Assembly: GCF_904846645.1 (NCBI RefSeq)
Contig: NZ_CAJHBO010000003.1
Location: 62,001-126,000 of the forward strand
Reading direction: 5' to 3'
DNA from: Psychrobacter sp. Pi2-1
GTDB lineage: Bacteria > Pseudomonadota > Gammaproteobacteria > Pseudomonadales > Moraxellaceae
DNA: 64,000 nt
Part shown: positions 26,750 through 37,634 of the stretch, in pieces
How the letters are laid out: each line of letters opens with the position of its first letter
How positions within the stretch are numbered: position 1 is the first letter of the stretch
Made by a program: the position numbers and the translations under genes
Notes under the pieces: model-generated
Databases searched by the model: none
What the model saw: only the letters and a program-made list of their open reading frames with translations
Told to the model about the DNA's origin: nothing

Positions 26750-26894
26750 AAATACTCTTTGCTGACAACAATACAGTTAATCAAAAGACATTAGGCATCA
26801 AAAAAGTCATGATAGATAGTAAGATTAATAACAGAGTGAGCAGTTTATCGTAGAGCGTGACACAACATTAGACATAAGTACCATAGAGGAACAT

Positions 26895-28094
26895 ATGCTA
26901 AATACCCCTTTTTCACCTTGGCCAAAATTTACGCAACATGAGGCTGATGCTGTCAGTCGAGTGCTACTATCTAACAAAGTCAATTATTGGACAGGCGAAG
27001 AATGTCGTCAGTTTGAGCGAGAGTTTGCTGACTGGACAGGTAGTAAATATGCAATAGCGTTGGGTAATGGCACCTTAGCATTGGATGTCGCGTTACAAGC
27101 ACTCGATATAGGTGCAGGTGATGAGGTCATCGTCACACCGCGTACCTTTATTGCTAGTATCTCATCAATCGTTAATGCAGGTGCGACGCCTATTTTTGCA
27201 GATGTCGATGAAGCAACTGGTAATATCACTGTCGAAACCATCACCGCTGTACTGAGTGATAAAACCAAAGGTATCGTGTGCGTCCATTTAGCTGGCTGGC
27301 CATGCGACATGGACAGCATTATGGCACTGGTAGATGAGCATGACCTATATGTCATTGAAGATTGCGCACAAGCTCATGGCGCACGATATAAAGGGCGAAG
27401 CGTGGGTAGTATTGGTCATGTTGGGGCATGGAGTTTTTGCCAAGATAAGATTATGACCACAGGAGGTGAGGGTGGTATGGTCACCACTGATAGCGAACTG
27501 CTATGGCGAAAAATGTGGGCGTATAAGGATCATGGTAAGAGCTATGCTGCAGTCTATGAAACGGAGCAATCACCTGGCTACAACTGGCTCCATGAGAGCT
27601 TTGGCACCAATTGGCGTATGACTGAGATGCAAGGCGTTCTAGGACGTATTCAACTGAATAAAATGAGTGAGTGGACAGCCAAACGGACTACTAATGCGGA
27701 AGCCATACTAGAGGCCTGTAGCAAGTGGGAGTCCAAAGGCTACCTTTGTGTGCCGAGACTAGAGCATTTAGCGCAGTTCTCCAATACGAACCATGCTTAC
27801 TATAAATTATATGTCTATATGCAGTCTGATAATCTACCTACTGGTTGGACACGTGACCGTATTATTGAAGCAATTAACAATCAAGGTGTGCCTTGCTTCT
27901 CTGGATCTGCGTCAGAAGTCTATTTGGAGAAGGCTTTTGATAATACAGGGTTGCGTCCAAGTGTTAGATTGCCAATGGCAAAGCAGCTAGGAGAGAGTAG
28001 TCTCATGTTTTTGGTGCATCCTACGCTTACGGCGGCTGAAATTGAACTGACAATACAGGCGATCGATAGTGTGTTTGGTTCGATGGACGAATAA
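26895..28094 (+). CDS. DegT/DnrJ/EryC1-family sugar aminotransferase (PglE-like)
   Basis: PLP-dependent enzyme expected to aminate a UDP-4-keto-6-deoxy sugar. The 399-residue product has GNGTLALDVALQALDIGAGD at the cofactor phosphate site, TPRTFIASISSIVNAGATPI, VIEDCAQAHGARYKGRSVGS with the cofactor-stacking region, and AWSFCQDKIMTTGGEGGM, in which Lys185 is the Schiff-base lysine. NWRMTEMQGVLG follows. GAGGAA lies six bases before the ATG. The gene is 145 bases after the initiating transferase and is the last gene of the cluster. The substrate is probably the product of the dehydratase at 14073. A PglD-type acetyltransferase, expected for bacillosamine, is not in the cluster. Confidence 0.88.
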   Translation: MLNTPFSPWPKFTQHEADAVSRVLLSNKVNYWTGEECRQFEREFADWTGSKYAIALGNGTLALDVALQALDIGAGDEVIVTPRTFIASISSIVNAGATPIFADVDEATGNITVETITAVLSDKTKGIVCVHLAGWPCDMDSIMALVDEHDLYVIEDCAQAHGARYKGRSVGSIGHVGAWSFCQDKIMTTGGEGGMVTTDSELLWRKMWAYKDHGKSYAAVYETEQSPGYNWLHESFGTNWRMTEMQGVLGRIQLNKMSEWTAKRTTNAEAILEACSKWESKGYLCVPRLEHLAQFSNTNHAYYKLYVYMQSDNLPTGWTRDRIIEAINNQGVPCFSGSASEVYLEKAFDNTGLRPSVRLPMAKQLGESSLMFLVHPTLTAAEIELTIQAIDSVFGSMDE

Positions 28095-28372
28095 GACGAT
28101 AATTAATGATTATTTTTAAAAATGCATCCCTCAGTCGACGCTATTTTTATTGAAAGCATAAGGTACATTTGCCTATATATAAGCAATACTGTTTAATTGA
28201 CTTATTATGAAAATTTATCAGTGCGCAGGCTTTATCTTACGCTAGGATTTTGTAGCGTACACAGGTACAATATTACTCTTAGTCAAAGATTGACGAACCA
28301 AAGGACAGGCATGCAAAGTATTTGCGCGCGCTGTCTTTATTTTTTTATATCGTACCCTCTATTGGAGTTACT

Positions 28373-29251
28373 ATGTCTACTGCCCAAGAATCCGCCACCG
28401 TTTTGGACGGCAAAGCACTTGCCAAACAAATAGAACAGGATCTGCGCACGCGCGTAGATACGATTAAGGAAAAGACTGGCCGCACCCCAAGCTTAGCGAC
28501 GATATTGGTTGGTGACGATCCAGCCTCTGCCACTTATGTTCGTATGAAAGGCAACGCCTGTAAGCGTGTTGGCATGGACTCTATACGCGTTGAGATGCCG
28601 AGTGCCACGACCACTGAGCAGCTCATGGCAAAAATAGATGAGTTAAATAGCAATCCAGATGTACACGGCATTTTGCTACAGCATCCGGTTCCTGAGCATA
28701 TTGATGAGCGTGCTTGTTTTGAGCAGATTGACTTAGCAAAAGACGTCGATGGTGTGACTTGTCTTGGTTTTGGTCGTATGGCGATGCAGCAGTCAGCTTA
28801 TGGCTCATGTACACCGCAGGGCATCATGCATTTGTTAGAGCATCATAATATCGAGCTATCAGGTAAAGAAGCAGTAGTCGTAGGGCGTAGCGCTATCCTA
28901 GGTAAGCCAATGGCGATGATGCTATTGAATGCCAACTGTACAGTGACGATCTGTCATTCAAGAACTCAAGATTTGGCAGCACATATTAAGCGTGCAGATA
29001 TCGTGGTTGGTGCCGTAGGTGTACCTGAGCTGATTAAAGCGGAATGGATCAAAGCAGGAGCGGTTGTCGTTGATGCAGGTTTCCATCCAACGGATGATGG
29101 CGGTGTTGGTGATATCGAAATGACAGGCATGGAAAATATTGCCAACGCTTATACGCCAGTACCAGGCGGCGTTGGCCCAATGACTATTAACACGCTTATT
29201 CGCCAAACGGTCGATGCTGCTGAAAAATCAGCGGGTTTGAATAACGGCTAA
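28373..29251 (+). CDS. folD: Bifunctional methylenetetrahydrofolate dehydrogenase/cyclohydrolase
   Basis: Interconverts 5,10-methylene- and 10-formyl-tetrahydrofolate with NADP, supplying one-carbon units for purines and fMet. The frame is open from 28322, but the ATG at 28373 (MSTAQESAT) has GGAG five bases upstream and gives 292 residues, the normal length. Signature stretches are [20 protein letters not shown] (with the catalytic Tyr and Lys in the Y-x-x-x-K motif), [49 protein letters not shown] and [13 protein letters not shown]. It is outside the polysaccharide operon, 278 bases downstream, in ordinary housekeeping context. Confidence 0.97.
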   Translation: MSTAQESATVLDGKALAKQIEQDLRTRVDTIKEKTGRTPSLATILVGDDPASATYVRMKGNACKRVGMDSIRVEMPSATTTEQLMAKIDELNSNPDVHGILLQHPVPEHIDERACFEQIDLAKDVDGVTCLGFGRMAMQQSAYGSCTPQGIMHLLEHHNIELSGKEAVVVGRSAILGKPMAMMLLNANCTVTICHSRTQDLAAHIKRADIVVGAVGVPELIKAEWIKAGAVVVDAGFHPTDDGGVGDIEMTGMENIANAYTPVPGGVGPMTINTLIRQTVDAAEKSAGLNNG

Positions 29252-29350
29252 AAAGATAGTCATACGAATACTGATTGCCGATATATAAGGGGCCTGAGGC
29301 AACATAAACTCAGGCTAAATCAACCACATTTCAGTTGATAGGACCTAAAC

Positions 29351-29869
29351 ATGGCTAAAAAAAACGTAGGTGTCCATGAGCGACTACAAAGTATTGGTAG
29401 AGAGTTTGTTGATGTTTGTCATTACGTTATTTTATTTCTAATCAGTGTAGTGGTAGTCTGGACCGCAGGTAAAGAGTTTATTTATATCGTCCAAAAGGGT
29501 TCAGCGGATCTAAAAGACATATTAATGTTATTTATTTACCTTGAGCTACTGGCTATGATAGGTATCTACTTTAAAACCCACCGACTGCCAGTACAGTTTT
29601 TGATATTTATTGCCATAACGGCCTTGTCACGACATTTGGTGGTTGATGTGCAGGCTGTTTCAGACTATTTCCATTTATGGCTGCTAGCGACAATTTCCGT
29701 GGCCATCATGCTATTAAGCGGCTCTATTGTAATCCTGACTTGGACAGCAAAAACGTTTGGTCGCCCAGAAGACAATCTTGATAAGCAGCATGCAAACCTA
29801 ACGGTTAAAGCACTATTGCCTGATAATGCTCAAGCGCCTGATAGCCATACTAAGCATCGCCGTGAATAA
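29351..29869 (+). CDS. psiE: PsiE-family membrane protein
   Basis: A 172-residue inner-membrane protein with four hydrophobic segments (about 22-42, 57-77, 83-100 and 112-135). The family was named from a phosphate-starvation-inducible gene of E. coli; its biochemical role is unknown. Diagnostic stretches are VDVCHYVILFLISVVVVW, DLKDILMLFIYLELLAMIGI, THRLPVQFLIFIAITALSRH and the DILMLFIYLE acidic membrane motif. The tail after residue 140 is polar. The gene follows folD by 99 bases and ends in a bidirectional terminator at 29902-29930. No Pho box could be identified by eye, so phosphate control is not supported here. Confidence 0.88.
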   Translation: MAKKNVGVHERLQSIGREFVDVCHYVILFLISVVVVWTAGKEFIYIVQKGSADLKDILMLFIYLELLAMIGIYFKTHRLPVQFLIFIAITALSRHLVVDVQAVSDYFHLWLLATISVAIMLLSGSIVILTWTAKTFGRPEDNLDKQHANLTVKALLPDNAQAPDSHTKHRRE

Positions 29870-29901
29870 TTAGATAGCAATACAAAAAGATAGCAACATA
29901 A

Positions 29902-29930
29902 AAAAAGAGCGACCAGTGGTTGCTCTTTTT
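29902..29930. terminator. Bidirectional intrinsic terminator
   Basis: AAAAAGAGCGACC pairs with GGTTGCTCTTTTT around an AGT loop, with one G-T wobble. It lies between convergent psiE and corA and provides a U-tract in both directions. Confidence 0.9.
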
Positions 29931-29948
29931 TATGCCTAACGTTTGGCA

Positions 29949-31163
29949 TTACAACCATTTCAATCTTTTAAAGTTATAGTACAGATAGCTACATAAGGCG
30001 ATAATAATGGCCATAATGATAAGGTAAGAGTACTTCCAATGCAGCTCAGGCATAAAGTCAAAGTTCATGCCATAGATACCAGCGATAGCTGTCGGTACTG
30101 CTAAAATACCTGCCCATGCAGCGAGCTTACGCACCACTTCATTCTGACCCATATTGACCATCGCCATATAGGTATTCATCACCACGCTTAGCATTTCATT
30201 GAGACCATTAATAGCATCTAGTGAGTGCAACAGGTGATCGTTAACATCGCGAAAGTAAGGCTTAGCGGCTTGAGAAAACCCAGAGACAATCTCACTTTTT
30301 TTATGATTGATAAAAAAGCTACAGATGTCTTGCACAGGTAAGATAATGGCACGCATATGTACCAGTTGCGATTTAAGCTCGTAGAGGTTTTTTAGCGTAC
30401 CTTTATCAAACTCAGAAGTAAATACGTAGCGTTCTTGCTCGCGCAAGTAACGGCCCAATCGATCGGTAATCGGCATATAGTTATCAACGATAAAATCGAG
30501 GATAGCATGCAGTACAAAGATAGGGCCCATGCGTAACTTTTCAGGGCGACGATGGCAGTGCTCACGGACAGGTGCATAAGAGTTTGACGGGCCATTGCGA
30601 ATTGTAATGAGGTAGTTTTTACCCATAAATATCGCAGTAGTACCATAACGAATGACATTGTCTTCTAGCTTAGCCGTACGTAGCACCACAAAGACCATGT
30701 CATTATCGTAGTTTTCGACCTTGGCACGTTGATGATCAGCAAAGGCATCTTCAATCGCTAGCTCATGCAGGTCAAAGGCTTCTTTTACTTTAACCATGGT
30801 TTCTAAGCTTGGATCATATAGCCCAAGCCAAATAAATTGACCGTTGTTCCCTAGAGTACGACTTACATCATTGAGCGCCACTCTATTAAGGTTCTCACCT
30901 GTTTTACGTGAGTAAGCGTAGCAATTGACCACTTCACCTGCGCTTGATGAGTCAATATCTTCATAGCGTTCAGAATCAGGATCGTAGACCGTCATAGTCT
31001 CAATAGTATCTTCAGTAGTGGCGTCCACATCACCATAGATATAGCTATCATCATCGTCCAAATAGAGATGCTTGTCATTCATATTGGCGTAGATATGATT
31101 CATATTGGAATCAGGCGCAATATGAGCCGTTTTTTTAATCAATTGATTATTATCATTTTCCAT
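29949..31163 (-). CDS. corA: CorA-family magnesium/divalent cation channel
   Basis: Pentameric Mg2+ (and Co2+, Ni2+) channel. The start at 31163 (MENDNNQLIK) has AGGAAA five bases upstream, better than the ATG at 31178; the protein is then 404 residues, longer than the usual 316 or so. The extra length is an acidic N-terminal region of about 80 residues with many Asp, Glu and Tyr. The core is typical, with FIWLGLYDPSLE, LHELAIEDAFADHQRAKVE (split by family as LAIEDAFADHQRAKVE), the long stalk helix, and two C-terminal membrane helices containing the selectivity motif YGMNF (GMN at 365-367), then a basic end KRLKWL. It is convergent with psiE. Confidence 0.93.
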   Translation of the reverse strand: MENDNNQLIKKTAHIAPDSNMNHIYANMNDKHLYLDDDDSYIYGDVDATTEDTIETMTVYDPDSERYEDIDSSSAGEVVNCYAYSRKTGENLNRVALNDVSRTLGNNGQFIWLGLYDPSLETMVKVKEAFDLHELAIEDAFADHQRAKVENYDNDMVFVVLRTAKLEDNVIRYGTTAIFMGKNYLITIRNGPSNSYAPVREHCHRRPEKLRMGPIFVLHAILDFIVDNYMPITDRLGRYLREQERYVFTSEFDKGTLKNLYELKSQLVHMRAIILPVQDICSFFINHKKSEIVSGFSQAAKPYFRDVNDHLLHSLDAINGLNEMLSVVMNTYMAMVNMGQNEVVRKLAAWAGILAVPTAIAGIYGMNFDFMPELHWKYSYLIIMAIIIALCSYLYYNFKRLKWL

Positions 31164-31265
31164 ATACTTTCCTGTCATATAATAAAAAACTTCAATAATC
31201 CAAATATACTATGAACGCTGCTACGGTTTTATCGTGTGCCAATACTATCTATAGGGCATAGGTTT

Positions 31266-31655
31266 CTATAGGGCATAGCTTTTTAGCGTATCGATATCTA
31301 CCAATGCTAGCAGGCTCTCGTGACACGCTTCTAACTTGATTTGCGGTGCAATATCGAAGTCCAATGCTTCAACCCAACGTAGCGCACAGATGCACCAGTA
31401 GTCACCAGGTTTGAGACCAGGAAAATTGTATTCAGGTAGTGGGGTAATTAGGTCGTTACCGCGACTGGCAGAGAAGTTTAGAAACTCGCTGGTCATCTTG
31501 GCGCAGACGGTATGTTGACCAACATCATGGTTGCCAGTATGACAAAAACCATTGCGATAATAGCCAGTAATTGGATCGAAACAACAGCTGGCAAGTGCGG
31601 TGCCTAAGACATTGGTTTGGTTGATGGCAGGGTTTGGGTGGTAATCAGATGACAT
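31266..31655 (-). CDS. DUF2237-family protein
   Basis: A 129-residue cytoplasmic protein of a conserved family without known function. Recognisable stretches are NVLGTALASCCFDPITGYYR (11 residues into a short N-terminal arm), GFCHTGNHDVGQHTVCAKMT, GNDLITPLPEYNFPGLKPGD and WCICALRWVEALDFDIAPQI. Five cysteines and several histidines are placed as in the family and could bind metal, but that is inference. GGAAG lies a few bases before the ATG. It is upstream of corA on the same strand with a gap of about 100 bases, so the two may be co-transcribed. Confidence 0.85.
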   Translation of the reverse strand: MSSDYHPNPAINQTNVLGTALASCCFDPITGYYRNGFCHTGNHDVGQHTVCAKMTSEFLNFSASRGNDLITPLPEYNFPGLKPGDYWCICALRWVEALDFDIAPQIKLEACHESLLALVDIDTLKSYAL

Positions 31656-32143
31656 AAGGCTTCCGAGATAAAAATATGTGTTAGTGTATCATGAGTCTGT
31701 GCCGAAGACGCTGCCGTAATCACGCTCATTATCTTATGGGTAACAAAAAATAAACCTCTCGGCTATTTGCCCAATATTGAGTTAAATACATCAACGATGA
31801 CCGTTACATCTGCTAAGCTAATAAGCAGCAATTGAACTGTAATTAGATAGTGATTGTGGCTAATTGTCACTAGGCGAACCTTGAGTGCTATGCTAAACTA
31901 AAGCATAAAGTGCCTTGATTATTTGTCGCAATTTTTTAGCGCATAAAGATACTCGTCTTATCATTCTAAATTATACTTATTATTCACCCTTTTGCGGTTA
32001 CCTGGTTTGTTTATAAATAATTGGGTCAATGACGTTGCGCGTTAAAAATAAATACACACAGCGTCAATACCCAGCAAATCACCCTTTAAGTACCGCATCA
32101 GTACCGCGTTTTTGGTAAGCGATACGCCAAACAAGGATTTATT
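31656..32143. other. Intergenic region between DUF2237 gene and hisZ
   Basis: 488 bases between divergent genes. It is AT-rich and must contain promoters for both directions. I see no gene, tRNA or convincing terminator. AAGGA at its right end is the ribosome binding site of hisZ. Confidence 0.4.
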
Positions 32144-33442
32144 GTGTCTGTTAGTTCTGATTCTGCAAAACCTGACCAGCCAAACTCTACCAATGAAACA
32201 GTGTCTCAGCCTGCCGAAAACAGTGCTGCACCCAATCGTATGCCATATTTGAGTAACTTTGGCAGTGATGTTGCCAATAGTTGGCTATTGCCTGATGGGG
32301 TGGTTGATGTCCTGTTTGAAGATGCGCATAAGCAAGAAGTGCTTAGACATCAGTTAATCGAGCAGCTTATTACTCATGGTTATCAGCTGGTTTGTCCACC
32401 GATGATCGAGTTTACTGAGTCTTTGCTAAGTGATGCATCAGAAGATCTAAAACGCCAAACCTTTAAGATTATCGATCAGTTGACTGGTCGCTTAATGGGC
32501 GTACGCGCTGACATTACCCCGCAGATTTTGCGTATAGATGCGCATCATGGCGGTACGGGTATTGCGCGTTATTGCTATGTGGGCGATGTGATTCATACCT
32601 TGCCATCAGGTCTGTTTGGCTCACGTACACCGCTGCAGTTAGGTGCTGAGATATTTGGCTGTGCGTCACTAGCGGCAGATATTGAGCTGATAGATGTGCT
32701 ATTTACGATGGTGAATAAACTCAATATGAGTGCAGCGCTCCATATCGATTTGGGTCACGTAGCGATATTCAAACGTTTGGCTGAATTGGCTGAATTGTCA
32801 GACAGTGATACTGAACAATTGATGTACTTATATGCCAATAAAAACTTACCAGAGCTCAAGCGTGTTTGTCGCGCTTTGCCAATGGGTGATGATTTTTATG
32901 TGTTGGCACGCTTTGGTCACGATATCGCAAACCTATTAGCCAAATTATCAGATGCGGCGCAGCAAGACAGCCAAATCGCAACGGCAATTGATGAGCTACA
33001 GCGTTTGAAAAACTATCTACAAGACCAATGGCAGTGCCCAGTCAGTATTGATGTGACTGAGCTATCAGGCTATCACTATCATACTGGCATCGTCTTCAAT
33101 GGTTATATCAATAGCGAAACGCAGCCACTAGTACGTGGTGGTCGTTTTGATGGTATGCAAAGCCAGACACAAGCGTTACGTGCAGCTACGGGTTTTAGTA
33201 TGGATGTCAGCCGATTGTTGGCCCATACACAGTTAGATGCGCCAACCGTTGTCTTGGTTGATTTTGCTGCTTTGTCTAATGCCAATACAGATGAGATGCA
33301 GACGCTAATGCAACAAGTAGAGAGTCTACGTCAGCAAGGCTATCGCGTCACTATGCCGTTAGATGCACAGGACAGTCCAGATGATGTGACGCATCGTCTG
33401 AGCATGGCTGATGACAGTCAGTGGCAGCTACAAACTGTTTAA
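32144..33442 (+). CDS. hisZ: ATP phosphoribosyltransferase regulatory subunit HisZ
   Basis: A histidyl-tRNA-synthetase-like protein without aminoacylation activity. It partners the short form of HisG in the first step of histidine synthesis and confers feedback control. The 432-residue product starts with GTG, six bases after AAGGA. The first 35 residues are Ser/Asn/Pro-rich and not part of the fold. From residue 44 the family pattern is clear: WLLPDGVVDVLFEDAHKQE, LVCPPMIEFTESLLSD, KIIDQLTGRLMGVRADITPQ, GYHYHTGIVFNGYI and RGGRFDGM. Its presence implies a short HisG elsewhere in the genome. The position just before purA is common in gammaproteobacteria; the 212-base gap suggests purA also has its own promoter. 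Confidence 0.93.
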   Translation: MSVSSDSAKPDQPNSTNETVSQPAENSAAPNRMPYLSNFGSDVANSWLLPDGVVDVLFEDAHKQEVLRHQLIEQLITHGYQLVCPPMIEFTESLLSDASEDLKRQTFKIIDQLTGRLMGVRADITPQILRIDAHHGGTGIARYCYVGDVIHTLPSGLFGSRTPLQLGAEIFGCASLAADIELIDVLFTMVNKLNMSAALHIDLGHVAIFKRLAELAELSDSDTEQLMYLYANKNLPELKRVCRALPMGDDFYVLARFGHDIANLLAKLSDAAQQDSQIATAIDELQRLKNYLQDQWQCPVSIDVTELSGYHYHTGIVFNGYINSETQPLVRGGRFDGMQSQTQALRAATGFSMDVSRLLAHTQLDAPTVVLVDFAALSNANTDEMQTLMQQVESLRQQGYRVTMPLDAQDSPDDVTHRLSMADDSQWQLQTV

Positions 33443-33645
33443 TGGTCTAATAGTAGGCGATTGAATGGCGCACGCGGCGCACGTAGCCAAGATTATTCAG
33501 TACAGATTACGAGAACGCAAAATTATTCGTTAGATATCTCAGTGTTTCTATTTCATAAATCACTGAGATAAAAAGATATAGCTAAGAAAATCAAATCATT
33601 TTAATTTTCAGCTTTTATTGCACACACCTCAATACATAAAGGTAA

Positions 33646-34944
<1,299 letters not shown>

Positions 34945-35275
34945 TTTGTACTACAAACTTGATTAAATAGTTTTGAGTATTAATAAAAAACCCCGATGCT
35001 GAGCGTTGGGGTTTTTGCTTTTGTTAGAACTTATAGCATTATCAACGACTAATGCACAATAAATTTACTTTTATGCAAGGTATGGTCATAAATTAACCCT
35101 ATCATTTATGGCCTTAATCATTATAATAGGCAGCAATCCGATGTTGGCGCTTATGGTTATATACTGATATACCATGAGTTGTGTAAAACAGTCCAAGTCA
35201 ACATTGTGGCTAAAGCTAAAACAACGCATTAATTTTTCATATTTTATTGAATTTATCATTTATTAGGAGCTTCTC
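34945..35275. other. Intergenic region between purA and ndk
   Basis: 331 bases: the purA terminator on the left, then AT-rich sequence. AGGAG at 35264-35268 is the ribosome binding site of ndk. No other gene or repeat is seen. Confidence 0.5.
34985..35018 (+). terminator. Intrinsic terminator of purA
   Basis: AAAAACCCC and GGGGTTTTT form the stem around a loop of about 13 bases, with a T-run on the right. It lies about 40 bases after the purA stop. Confidence 0.88.
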
Positions 35276-35707
35276 ATGGCTAACGAACGTACTTTATCTA
35301 TCATCAAACCTGACGCAGTTGCTGGCAACCACATCGGCGCTATCTATAGCCGTTTCGAACAAGCTGGTCTAAAAATTGTTGCAGCTAAAATGCTACAACT
35401 TGATGATGAAAAAGCAGGCGGTTTTTACGCTGAGCACGCTGAGCGTCCATTTTACAACGACCTAAAGTCTTTCATGATGTCAGGTCCAGTATTGGTATCA
35501 GTACTAGAAGGCGAAAACGCTATCGCTCAGCATCGTGAAATTATGGGTGCAACTAACCCAAAAGAAGCTGCTGAAGGCACTATCCGTGCTGACTTCGCTA
35601 GCAGCATCGATGAAAACGCAGTACATGGTTCAGATTCAGCTGAATCAGCAGCACGTGAAATCAGCTACTTCTTCAGCGATGATGAAGTTTGTGCACGTAC
35701 ACGCTAA
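35276..35707 (+). CDS. ndk: Nucleoside diphosphate kinase
   Basis: Balances nucleoside triphosphate pools by transferring the gamma phosphate of ATP to other NDPs through a phosphohistidine. The 143-residue protein has the normal length. It shows [52 protein letters not shown] and, at the active site, [20 protein letters not shown] with the catalytic histidine in [13 protein letters not shown] is well spaced from the ATG. It stands alone between purA and rlmN; a hairpin at 35871-35899 may end its transcript. Confidence 0.97.
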   Translation: MANERTLSIIKPDAVAGNHIGAIYSRFEQAGLKIVAAKMLQLDDEKAGGFYAEHAERPFYNDLKSFMMSGPVLVSVLEGENAIAQHREIMGATNPKEAAEGTIRADFASSIDENAVHGSDSAESAAREISYFFSDDEVCARTR

Positions 35708-36220
35708 TATAGTAAATAAACTATAAGCTTTTACGGCGTTCGATTTGTTTGAGGTAACTGCTATAATAAGACAGCTACGATTTAAACTGATCTTACCTGT
35801 ATGAGTTTTATACTTGATTGACTATAGACGAATTATTTACAACATTAATTGTTTATAATTGGTTTGCGAGACGGCTTATATCTTATGGGTATAGGCCGTT
35901 TTAGCTATTATAATAATCCTATAATCAAAGAATTACTAAACTGCGACGGCGTTACCCTCATCAGATGTACTACTTGTACAATCTGCAGTCGGCTGCCTTG
36001 TATCTACTTTAGAGTTCTATAATTATATTATTCATTGAAATTATCAATAACTTGCCTCATTATTAATTTTACTTAGCGTTATCAATCCCTTATCAGCATG
36101 TTTTTGTCAATTTAGAAAACTGCGCTCATAGCGGATTGCTCATGCACTCATGTATGTATGGCAAAGCCCATATAAATAATTGCACCGCTTATCTAAGCTT
36201 CTGCAAAAAGGTTACCTATT
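35708..36220. other. Intergenic region between ndk and rlmN
   Basis: 513 bases without a supported gene. It holds the hairpin at 35871-35899, and otherwise AT-rich sequence that should include the promoter of rlmN. AAAAGG lies about 11 bases before the rlmN ATG. Confidence 0.4.
35871..35903 (+). terminator. Probable intrinsic terminator downstream of ndk
   Basis: ACGGCTTATA and TATAGGCCGT pair (10 bp, one wobble) around a 9-base loop and are followed by TTT. It is about 165 bases after the ndk stop, so the assignment to ndk is tentative. Confidence 0.55.
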
Positions 36221-37450
36221 ATGTCAACTGTTCAAACACCTACTCAGCACGTACCTGCTAAGATTACTGATAGCATTAAGCTGGTAGATGAGGTACATGC
36301 CAAAACCAATCTATTGGGTATGACGCAAGCGCAACTGGCTGATTACTTCAAGAGTATTGGCGAAAAGCCGTTCCGCTCAACTCAGGTGATTAAGTGGATT
36401 TATCAGCATGGCGTGACAGATTTTGAGCAAATGACCAATCTGAGTAAGTCGTTGCGAGACAAATTGTCACTTAATGCTTGTGTGGTACCGCCTAAAGTGA
36501 TTCATCGTCAATACAGCGATGATGGTACGCGTAAGTGGGTATTTGAAGTCACTGGTGGCTCATTGGTTGAGACGGTTTTGATACCAGCAGATGACAGTAA
36601 GTTAAATGGCCGTAAGACATTATGCGTGTCTTCTCAAGTAGGCTGTGCACTAGACTGTAGTTTCTGTAGTACAGGCAAGCAAGGGTTTGAGCGTGACTTA
36701 AGTGCGGCTGAGATTATCGGTCAGTTATGGGTCGCTAATGCATCATATATGACAGATGAAAATGAAAGCTTAGAAAACGTTGATCATAGCCTATGGGAAA
36801 ATAACGTCACCAACGTGGTGATGATGGGCATGGGTGAGCCGCTATTGAACTATAAGCCTGTAGTAGGTTCAATGGAGCTGATGCTAAGCGATCATGCTTA
36901 TGGATTGTCAAAGCGTCGCGTCACATTATCGACTTCTGGTGTCGTCCCGAAAATGTATCAGCTAGCACAAGACATCGATGTGGCATTGGCCATTTCACTG
37001 CATGCACCAAATGATGTGCTGCGTAACGAGCTGGTACCAATTAATAAAAAATATCCGTTAGAAGAGCTGATTGCCGCGGCAAAAAACTATGTCTATGATG
37101 TCAATCCACGTCATAAGAAGCACGTTACAATCGAGTATGTGATGCTTGATGGCGTCAATGACAGTAATGAGCATGCCCATCAGTTAGTTGCTTTATTAGA
37201 AGGGTTACCAAGTAAGATTAACCTTATTCCGTTCAACCCATTCCCACATGCACCGTATGACAAATCAAGCAACAACCGTATTCATGCGTTTAGTAATATA
37301 TTGAGCGAAGCGGGTTTCGTTTGTACGATTCGCCAAACACGTGGTGATGACATCGATGCCGCTTGTGGTCAGTTGGTTGGACAAGTTGCCGATCGTACTA
37401 GACGCTCAGCCGCGTGGCAGCAGAGCATCAAAGATCGTGAAAGCGTTTAG
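36221..37450 (+). CDS. rlmN: Dual-specificity 23S rRNA/tRNA adenine-C2 methyltransferase RlmN
   Basis: Radical SAM enzyme that methylates C2 of A2503 in 23S rRNA and of A37 in some tRNAs. The 409-residue protein has the cluster motif CALDCSFC with Cys142, Cys146 and Cys149, the SAM-binding [44 protein letters not shown] and the C-terminal [18 protein letters not shown], which carries the two mechanism cysteines expected (one in the SQVGC/CTIRQ region and one in AACGQL). The first 30 residues are an extension lacking in shorter homologues. It opens the conserved block rlmN-pilF-rodZ-ispG-hisS-yfgM-bamB-der. Confidence 0.96.
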   Translation: MSTVQTPTQHVPAKITDSIKLVDEVHAKTNLLGMTQAQLADYFKSIGEKPFRSTQVIKWIYQHGVTDFEQMTNLSKSLRDKLSLNACVVPPKVIHRQYSDDGTRKWVFEVTGGSLVETVLIPADDSKLNGRKTLCVSSQVGCALDCSFCSTGKQGFERDLSAAEIIGQLWVANASYMTDENESLENVDHSLWENNVTNVVMMGMGEPLLNYKPVVGSMELMLSDHAYGLSKRRVTLSTSGVVPKMYQLAQDIDVALAISLHAPNDVLRNELVPINKKYPLEELIAAAKNYVYDVNPRHKKHVTIEYVMLDGVNDSNEHAHQLVALLEGLPSKINLIPFNPFPHAPYDKSSNNRIHAFSNILSEAGFVCTIRQTRGDDIDAACGQLVGQVADRTRRSAAWQQSIKDRESV

Positions 37451-37634
37451 CACGTTCTCTAGAAGATAAACGTTATATCTGACTGGTATAGCGTTTTAGC
37501 TGTCTTTTGTCTGTCGCAACGGTAAGAAAATGTAGCAATGACTGTCAAGATTGCAGAACGCGGCAATTAATAACAACTAAATTGTACTTATAGGGGTTAA
37601 ATCTATTAAACTGAGGCCTCGAAGATCGAACGCA

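Noticed and set aside
10000..28100. Mobile element or phage origin of the polysaccharide cluster
   Set aside because: No transposase, integrase, terminal repeat or tRNA attachment site was seen at either boundary.
28197..28433. Open frame overlapping the folD start
   Set aside because: Out of frame with folD and overlapping its well-supported start; no motif or ribosome binding site.
32144..33442. hisZ as a second histidyl-tRNA synthetase
   Set aside because: It has the HisZ pattern (GVRADITPQ, GYHYHTGIVF) and lacks the LVRGLDYYN and AGGRYDG-type motifs in full synthetase context; the true hisS is at 40804-42093.
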